From assembly GCA_038117225.1 (NCBI GenBank), contig JAYOFM010000162.1, positions 1 through 5,642 of the forward strand: a DNA stretch of 5,642 nt, in the 5' to 3' direction. Shown here piece by piece: positions 1 to 4,222 of the stretch (position 1 is its first letter; each line of letters starts with the position of its first letter). The stretch is from JAYOFM01 sp038117225. GTDB lineage: Bacteria > Pseudomonadota > Alphaproteobacteria > Rhodospirillales > Casp-alpha2. A model generated the notes under the pieces. That model was given only the letters and a program-made list of their open reading frames with translations, made no database searches and was not told the origin of the DNA. The position numbers and the translations under genes are program-made.

Positions 1-79
1 GACGAAAACCGGCGCGCCACGGTGGCGCCGCGAGCGGCCGCGCGCAGGAAGGCCAAGTACACGAAGAGACGTGAAAAAT
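1..79. other. G+C-rich left edge, possible tail of an upstream gene
   Basis: No gene can be identified here. Two + strand frames enter from the left edge open. One runs from base 1 to a TAA at 94-96, has very G/C-rich third positions up to about base 60, and would encode a basic tail (ARRKAKYTKRREKFDW). The other runs from base 3 to a TGA at 72-74, just where the A+T-rich promoter island begins. Either could be the C-terminus of an upstream gene, or neither. A G+C-rich hairpin can be drawn at 10-30 (CGGCG, two-base bulge, CCA, loop CGG, TGG, CGCCG), but no T-run follows it, so it is not a convincing terminator. Confidence 0.3.
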
Positions 80-108
80 TTGACTGGTCATACTAATCAT
101 AATATGTT
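80..108 (+). promoter_or_regulatory. Putative sigma70-type promoter for pxpA
   Basis: TTGACT at 80-85 matches the -35 consensus at 5 of 6 positions. TATGTT at 103-108 matches the -10 consensus at 4 of 6, with the standard 17-bp spacing. It lies in a 50-base stretch (71-120) that is about 30% G+C, in strong contrast with the surrounding DNA. Transcription would start near 115, leaving a leader of about 65 bases before the pxpA ATG at 181. CATAAT at 98-103 is a better -10 by sequence but lies only 12 bp from the -35. Confidence 0.45.
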
Positions 109-115
109 CTTACCA
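85..115. promoter_or_regulatory. Two GntR/FCD-like operator sites over the promoter
   Basis: TGGTCATACTA at 85-95 fits the TNGTNNNACNA pattern known for FadR/FCD-subfamily GntR regulators at all six fixed positions. TGTTCTTACCA at 105-115 fits at five of six. Their centres (90 and 110) are 20 bp apart, about two helical turns. The first lies in the -35/-10 spacer and the second overlaps the -10, which is where a repressor would block transcription. The pattern is short, so chance is possible, and no regulator gene is visible in the window. Confidence 0.35.
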
Positions 116-180
116 AGACTGCATGGCATCGCTCGACGATCGGAATGGCGTCGACTCGGGGAAGGGTGAGGTTCGAAAAC

Positions 181-957
181 ATGGCTAAGAAAGTTAACTT
201 GAACGCCGACATGGGCGAGGGATTCGGTGCCTACGACATCGGTAACGATATCGAGATTCTAAAGATCATTCGATCCGCCAGCATCGCCTGTGGCTTTCAC
301 GCGGGTGACCCTAACGTCATGCATCGCGTCGTCACCGGCGCCAAGGCTCAAGGGGTCAGCATCGGCGCCCATCCCGGATTTAATGATCTTTGGGGGTTCG
401 GACGTCGACGTATCGATATGAAGCCAGCCGATCTGGAGCTGGCCATTGCCTATCAGATTGGCGCCCTCCAGGCGATGGCCGCCTATGTCGATGAGAAGGT
501 CACGCATCTCAAGCCGCACGGCGCCCTCAACAACATGGCGGCCGAGGACCCGGAATACGCGTTGGCCATCGGCCGAGCGATCAAGGCGGTCGACGACAAG
601 ATCATCTACGTCGCCCTCGCCGGGTCGGAAATGGAACGCGCCGCCGAAACCCTGGGTTTGCCGCTCGCACGCGAAGGCTTCGCCGATCGCCAGTATGACG
701 ATGACGGTAATCTGGCGTCGCGAAAAATCCCCGGCACCGTGATGTCCGATCCGGTTCCCGCGACCGAACAGGCCGTGCGGATGATCGCAGAGGGAGAAAT
801 CATTTCGCGCAACGGCAAAACGATAAAGGTCAAGGTGGATACCATCTGCGTGCACGGCGATGAACCCACCGCGATCAAGGTTTCCTCGGCGGTCCGGGCC
901 GGACTAGAAGCGGCCGGGATCGAAATTGTGACGCTGCCGGAAATGGACCTGAGTTAA
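181..957 (+). CDS. pxpA: LamB/YcsF family protein, 5-oxoprolinase subunit A
   Basis: Predicted 258-residue cytoplasmic protein of the LamB/YcsF (PxpA) family, close to the roughly 245-255 residues usual for it. The known family role is ATP-dependent opening of 5-oxoproline (pyroglutamate) to glutamate, together with PxpB and PxpC. Family motifs seen in order are NLNADMGE (6-13), ACGFHAGDP (36-44), GAHPGFND (62-69) followed by WGFGRR, HLKPHGALNN (109-118), GFADRQY near the middle, and CVHGD (223-227) near the C-terminus. The ATG at 181 is chosen because GAGG at 168-171 lies 9 bases upstream and conservation starts right after it. The ATG at 145 would add 12 unconserved residues and has no clear ribosome site. 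No pxpB or pxpC is in the window, so function as a complete 5-oxoprolinase is inferred from family only. It precedes the F420 genes by 135 bases on the same strand. Confidence 0.9.
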   Translation: MAKKVNLNADMGEGFGAYDIGNDIEILKIIRSASIACGFHAGDPNVMHRVVTGAKAQGVSIGAHPGFNDLWGFGRRRIDMKPADLELAIAYQIGALQAMAAYVDEKVTHLKPHGALNNMAAEDPEYALAIGRAIKAVDDKIIYVALAGSEMERAAETLGLPLAREGFADRQYDDDGNLASRKIPGTVMSDPVPATEQAVRMIAEGEIISRNGKTIKVKVDTICVHGDEPTAIKVSSAVRAGLEAAGIEIVTLPEMDLS

Positions 958-959
958 GA

Positions 960-978
960 TGTGCGGGGAATCCCCACA
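960..978 (+). terminator. Weak hairpin just after pxpA
   Basis: Three bases after the pxpA stop, TGT (960-962) and GGGG (965-968) pair with CCCC (972-975) and ACA (976-978). There is a two-base bulge (GC, 963-964) and a three-base AAT loop. The position suits a terminator, but only AATCTT follows rather than a T-run. At best it is a weak terminator or 3' end stabiliser, and read-through into npdG is possible. Confidence 0.25.
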
Positions 979-1007
979 ATCTTCGAGTATTCTCCCTGGT
1001 AGGGCGA

Positions 1008-1046
1008 GAGAAGTGGCGTTTCGTCTTCATCGGCGCGCCGCTTCTC
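1008..1046 (+). repeat. Inverted repeat, structured leader of npdG
   Basis: GAGAAGTGGCG (1008-1018) pairs with CGCCGCTTCTC (1036-1046) over 11 bp. Ten pairs are Watson-Crick and one is G-U, with a 17-base loop. It sits in the pxpA-npdG gap, ending 46 bases before the npdG start codon. No T-run follows, so it does not look like an intrinsic terminator. It could be a leader RNA structure, an mRNA-end stabiliser or a protein-binding site. No known riboswitch class was recognised in the gap (958-1092), and no clear promoter was found there. Confidence 0.4.
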
Positions 1047-1092
1047 CGTCCTGCTTCCACGGGATCGCGGCATCGTTGCCGGAAGCGCTCCG

Positions 1093-1773
1093 TTGAGCAA
1101 TCAACGCCCCACCATCGGTGTCGTCGGTGGCACGGGGGCCCTGGGCGGCGGCCTCGCTTTTCGCCTCGCCCGCGCCGGGTACCCGGTTGTCGTCGGTTCC
1201 CGGTCAACGGATAAGGCCGTTTCCGCCGCTCAGGAAATTGCCGCAACCGGAGAAAACCTCGCCGTTCGCGGATGCGACAACGCCGCTACCGCTGCTGCCG
1301 CCGATATTGTCGTGGTGACGGTTCCGTTTTCCAATCAAGACATGATCCTTGGAGAAATCAAGGACCACGTTGCCGGGAAAATTGTTGTCGATACCACTGT
1401 TCCGCTGGTGCCGCCGAAAGTAGGCACCGTGCAACTGCCGCCGTCCGGGTCGGCTGCGCTGAGGGCCGAGGAAGTTCTTGGGTCCGAGGTGACGGTCGTT
1501 TCGGCATTCCACAATGTTGCCGCCGACAAGCTGCGTGGCGACAAGACCATCGATTGCGATGTGCTGGTGTTCGGCAACAAGCGCGCCGCCCGTGACAGCG
1601 TCGTCGCATTGGCCAATGCCATCGGCATGCGCGGCATTCATGGCGGCCCGTTGGCCAATTCAATTGCCGCCGAGGCGCTCACCTCGGTGTTGATCACCAT
1701 CAACAAGCGTTACAAGGTTCCAGGTGCGGGGATCAGAATTACTGGTGATCTTATTGAGCCGGACGCCGACTGA
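1093..1773 (+). CDS. npdG: NADPH-dependent F420 reductase (F420:NADP oxidoreductase)
   Basis: Predicted 226-residue cytoplasmic enzyme, the usual length for the Fno/NpdG family, which transfers hydride between NADP(H) and F420. The N-terminal Rossmann fold has the nucleotide-binding loop GGTGALGGGLA (12-22) and GSRSTDKA (35-42); the Ser-Arg after the second strand is typical of NADP preference. DIVVVTVPF (71-79), DTTVPL (100-105) and VSAFHNVAADKL (136-147) follow, and the C-terminus has LTSVLITINKRYK then GIRITG, all characteristic of the family. The start is TTG at 1093, with GGAAG at 1081-1085 seven bases upstream. The frame is open back to 1003, but only a CTG at 1051 offers another start and there is no ATG or GTG. 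As first gene of the F420 operon it probably supplies reduced F420 for enzymes encoded elsewhere. Confidence 0.92.
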   Translation: MSNQRPTIGVVGGTGALGGGLAFRLARAGYPVVVGSRSTDKAVSAAQEIAATGENLAVRGCDNAATAAAADIVVVTVPFSNQDMILGEIKDHVAGKIVVDTTVPLVPPKVGTVQLPPSGSAALRAEEVLGSEVTVVSAFHNVAADKLRGDKTIDCDVLVFGNKRAARDSVVALANAIGMRGIHGGPLANSIAAEALTSVLITINKRYKVPGAGIRITGDLIEPDAD

Positions 1774-1794
1774 CCTCGATCACTGTACTTTGGT

Positions 1795-2580
1795 ATGATA
1801 CCGATGACGACTGGCTCATCCCTTGTTGCCCAAGCGGTGCCGGGTGTGCCGTTCATCGTGCCCGGATCGGATTTGGCGGTGCAACTTATCGCCGCCGTCG
1901 ATGCGGCGGCCATGCAGGTATTCGAGGGCGATATCTTCGTCATCGCGCAGAAAATCGTTTCCAAGGCCGAAGATCGTTACGTCGCCCTCGACACGGTGAT
2001 GCCGTCCGAGCGCGCGCTGGAACTGGCGCGGGAAGCCGACAAGGACCCACGGATCGTCGAACTGATCCTGTCCGAATCAACGGATGTCGTGCGATGCAGG
2101 CAGGGGGTGCTGATCGTCGAACATCGCCTCGGCTACGTCATGGCGAATGCCGGCATTGATGCTTCGAATGTCGGCCCGTTCGATGATGAGCGCGAACGGG
2201 TGCTATTGCTGCCCATTAATCCAGATGCCACGTGCGCTAGCCTGCGCGATGCCTTCGAGGCCCATTTCGAGTGCCGGATCGGCGTCATTATCAACGATAG
2301 TGTTGGGCGTGCATGGCGAAACGGTTCAGTCGGCATGGCTCTCGGCGTCGCTGGACCACCGGCACTGTGGAGCCGCATCGGCGAAGAGGATTTGAGTGGC
2401 CGACAATTGCGCATCACCGAAATTGGTTATGCCGACCAGATCGCCGCCGCCGCCGCGTTGCTGATGGGTGAGGGCGCCGAGGGGCAGCCAGTCGTCAAGC
2501 TGAGCGGCCTTAGCTGGCAAGCGGTGGAAACCGACGGCCGCCAATTGCTGCGCACCAGGGAACGGGATCTGTTTCGATGA
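1795..2580 (+). CDS. cofE: Coenzyme F420-0:L-glutamate ligase (gamma-glutamyl ligase)
   Basis: Predicted 261-residue cytoplasmic GTP-dependent ligase that adds L-glutamate to F420-0 and then extends the tail through gamma-linked glutamates. Motifs include VPGSDL (22-27), AQKIVSKAE (51-59), GYVMANAGIDASNV (113-126), IINDSVGRAWRNG (165-177), GVAGPP from 184 and the family-like ending LLRTRERDLFR. D122 and D168 sit in the conserved stretches expected to bind metal and nucleotide; this assignment is by motif, not alignment. The length matches stand-alone archaeal-type CofE. The FMN-binding nitroreductase domain that extends actinobacterial FbiB to about 450 residues is absent. The start is ATG at 1795, 21 bases after npdG; ATG at 1804 would remove three residues, and neither has a clear ribosome site, so translation may depend on coupling to npdG. 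Its TGA overlaps the cofD ATG. Confidence 0.93.
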   Translation: MIPMTTGSSLVAQAVPGVPFIVPGSDLAVQLIAAVDAAAMQVFEGDIFVIAQKIVSKAEDRYVALDTVMPSERALELAREADKDPRIVELILSESTDVVRCRQGVLIVEHRLGYVMANAGIDASNVGPFDDERERVLLLPINPDATCASLRDAFEAHFECRIGVIINDSVGRAWRNGSVGMALGVAGPPALWSRIGEEDLSGRQLRITEIGYADQIAAAAALLMGEGAEGQPVVKLSGLSWQAVETDGRQLLRTRERDLFR

Positions 2581-3548
2581 CCGCCGGCCCCATCGTCGCC
2601 CTGTGCGGCGGCATTGGCGGCGCCAAACTAGCGCTGGGGCTGTACCGTGTGTTGGAACCGGATGCCTTGCATGTGGTCATCAATACCGGTGATGATTTTG
2701 AGCATCTCGGTCTACATATTTCACCCGATGTGGATACGGTTACTTATACCCTGGCCGGTATCGAAAATCCCGAGACCGGATGGGGGCGCCGCGACGAAAC
2801 TTGGTCGTTCATGGAGACAGCGAAACGGCTCGGCGCCGAGACCTGGTTCGCCCTCGGCGATTCCGATTTGGCGATCCACGTGGAACGGACGCGACGACTT
2901 GCCGCAGGCCATCGACTGAGCGAGATCACGGCGGCCATCGGCAAGAAATTCGAAATTCGGGCACGCCTCATACCGATGAGTGATGACGCCGTGCGGACGG
3001 TCGTCCAATCAACCGATGGCGCGTTGGCGTTCCAAGACTATTTCGTTCGCCGGCAATGCAAACCCGTGGTCGAGGGTATCGACTATGATGGCGCCGGTCG
3101 GGCTCATGCCGCGCCGGGCGTTCTGGAGGCGCTGAAGCGTCCCGATCTTCGCGCGGTCATCATCTGTCCGTCGAATCCATTTCTCAGCATCGATCCGATC
3201 CTCGCGGTGGCCGATATCCGGGCCGCCGTCGCCAACTGCCAGGCGCCCGTCATCGCTGTGTCGCCATTGGTTGGCGGTGCGGCGGTAAAGGGACCGACGG
3301 CAAAGATATTTGACGAGCTATCGATTCCCCGGACAGCAAGCGCCATCGCCGAACATTATGGCGGTTTGATCGATGGTCTGATCATCGATCAAGCCGACAA
3401 GGATCACGTGGCGTCGCTGCCGGTGGCTGCGCGCGCGGTCAATACATTGATGCGCAGCCTTGACGACCGTGAGAATCTAGCCAAAGACGTACTAAGTTTC
3501 GCTGGCGAACTGTCCGTTGCCCCTCGGTCTCAACAAGGAAATGATTGA
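2577..3548 (+). CDS. cofD: 2-phospho-L-lactate transferase (F420-0 synthesis)
   Basis: Predicted 323-residue cytoplasmic transferase of the CofD/FbiA family, normal in length. It transfers the phospho-acid from the GDP-linked donor made by CofC to the deazaflavin Fo. Clear family motifs in order are CGGIGGAKLALGL (10-22), INTGDD (35-40), ISPDVDTVTYTLAG (48-61), WFALGDSDLAIH with a following RT, MSDDAVRT, FQDYFV, CPSNPFLSIDPIL (197-209) and SPLVGGAAVKGP (229-240). The double aspartate at 39-40 and D51/D53 lie where the family binds metal and substrate. The ATG overlaps the cofE stop by four bases (ATGA), with a modest GGGA at 2564-2567 nine bases upstream, so coupled translation is likely. The last 15 or so residues are polar and unconserved. 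Whether the product is F420-0 or dehydro-F420-0 depends on the CofC substrate. Confidence 0.95.
   Translation: MTAGPIVALCGGIGGAKLALGLYRVLEPDALHVVINTGDDFEHLGLHISPDVDTVTYTLAGIENPETGWGRRDETWSFMETAKRLGAETWFALGDSDLAIHVERTRRLAAGHRLSEITAAIGKKFEIRARLIPMSDDAVRTVVQSTDGALAFQDYFVRRQCKPVVEGIDYDGAGRAHAAPGVLEALKRPDLRAVIICPSNPFLSIDPILAVADIRAAVANCQAPVIAVSPLVGGAAVKGPTAKIFDELSIPRTASAIAEHYGGLIDGLIIDQADKDHVASLPVAARAVNTLMRSLDDRENLAKDVLSFAGELSVAPRSQQGND
3366..3392. repeat. Perfect 10-bp inverted repeat inside cofD
   Basis: TTGATCGATG (3366-3375) and CATCGATCAA (3383-3392) are exact reverse complements around a seven-base centre. The DNA encodes LIDGLIIDQ, whose near-repetition of Leu/Ile-Ile-Asp partly explains the symmetry. 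It could fold in the mRNA, but no function is known. Confidence 0.5.
3535..3539 (+). promoter_or_regulatory. Ribosome binding site deciding the cofC start
   Basis: AAGGA lies five bases before the TTG at 3545 and inside the last codons of cofD. It would be 17 bases from the alternative ATG at 3557, which is too far. An ATG at 3541 is nearer still but out of frame with CofC. This supports TTG 3545 as the main start. Confidence 0.5.
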
Positions 3549-4222
3549 ACATTGCCATGTGGGCCATCGTCCCCTGCAAGAGGCTCGATATCGCGAAACG
3601 GCGCCTCGCCCGGGTGCTGTCCCCCGCGCAACGCCGCGACTTGGTCATCGCCATGCTGGGTGACGTTCTGGATGCGGTCGGGCGAACGCAAGGCATCGCC
3701 GGAACGGTCGTGGTCAGCAGTGATCCGGGCGTCGCCGACATCGCCTCGGCCTACGGTGCCCGGTGCATCGGCCGGCAAAGTGATGATGATCTGTCGGCCG
3801 CCCTCACCGGGGCCAGCGATGTTCTGCATGGCGAGGGCGTCGGTGGCATCGTCGCGGTTTCAGGCGACTTGCCATTGATCACGCCAATCCATCTTTCGGA
3901 CCTACTAGCCGCCTTGCCCGAGGAGCCCGCCGTCGCGGTAGTCCCGGCAACGCGGGATAGGGGGACCAACGTCCTGGCCATGCGACCGACCGGCGCCATT
4001 ACATTTTTATACGGTCCCAATAGCGCCGCCCGTCACGTGGATGCGGCGCGGCGACAAGCCGTCAAGGCGATCACCGTCGAGGTGCCGGAACTCGGCCTGG
4101 ATATCGACGAGCCCGCCGATCTGTACGCCTTTCTCGCGAGGCCGTCGGACACGGAAACCTACCGATATTTGACTAGCAGCGGCGTTGGCGGCGGCAGAAT
4201 TGCCCTGGAGGCCGGTCGATGA
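3545..4222 (+). CDS. cofC: Phospholactate guanylyltransferase (CofC/FbiD family)
   Basis: Predicted 225-residue cytoplasmic nucleotidyltransferase that joins GMP from GTP to a phosphorylated three-carbon acid, making the donor used by CofD. Motifs seen are WAIVPCKRLDIAKRRL (6-21, the nucleotide-binding N-terminus), VVVSSDP (55-61), VSGDLPLI (105-112, with the metal-binding aspartate), VPATRDRGTNVLAMRP (133-148), FLYGPNSAARH (154-164) and LGLDIDEPADL (183-193). Length is in line with bacterial CofC/FbiD. The TTG at 3545 overlaps the cofD stop as TTGA, mirroring the ATGA junctions on either side, and AAGGA lies five bases upstream. ATG 3557 would start at Met5, right at the conserved region, and remains possible. 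Substrate choice (2-phospholactate, phosphoenolpyruvate or 3-phosphoglycerate) differs between family members and cannot be decided by eye. Confidence 0.9.
   Translation: MNIAMWAIVPCKRLDIAKRRLARVLSPAQRRDLVIAMLGDVLDAVGRTQGIAGTVVVSSDPGVADIASAYGARCIGRQSDDDLSAALTGASDVLHGEGVGGIVAVSGDLPLITPIHLSDLLAALPEEPAVAVVPATRDRGTNVLAMRPTGAITFLYGPNSAARHVDAARRQAVKAITVEVPELGLDIDEPADLYAFLARPSDTETYRYLTSSGVGGGRIALEAGR
4206..4211 (+). promoter_or_regulatory. Strong ribosome binding site of fbiC
   Basis: TGGAGG lies seven bases before the ATG at 4219, inside the end of cofC. It is the best Shine-Dalgarno match in the cluster and firmly supports this start for the fbiC frame. Confidence 0.6.

Noticed and set aside
11..41. 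GGCGCGCC (11-18) and GCGGCCGC (34-41), the AscI and NotI sites, close together, suggesting a cloning vector edge
   Set aside because: The flanking bases do not look like a polylinker I know, such sites are common in G+C-rich DNA, and another GGCGCGCC occurs at 1032-1039 in native intergenic DNA.
145..180. Upstream ATG giving pxpA a 12-residue N-terminal extension
   Set aside because: There is no Shine-Dalgarno sequence before 145, the extension (MASTRGRVRFEN) is not family-like, and the ATG at 181 has GAGG nine bases upstream followed at once by the conserved start of the protein.
259..855. Long minus-strand open frame of 198 codons inside pxpA
   Set aside because: It is fully antisense to a gene with strong family motifs. 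The reading frame is kept open by the codon bias of pxpA, and no domain is visible.
875..1246. Minus-strand open frame of 123 codons spanning the pxpA-npdG gap
   Set aside because: It overlaps the 3' end of pxpA and the conserved nucleotide-binding region of npdG, its product is arginine/proline-rich low-complexity protein, and it shows no recognisable motif. It is a shadow of G+C-rich DNA.
1795..2580. cofE as a broken FbiB that lost its C-terminal domain
   Set aside because: It ends with the LLRTRERDLFR tail expected of complete stand-alone CofE and overlaps cofD cleanly, with no nitroreductase remnant downstream.
3541..3543. ATG directly after AAGGAA as the cofC start
   Set aside because: It is out of frame with the conserved CofC protein and only one base from the ribosome site.
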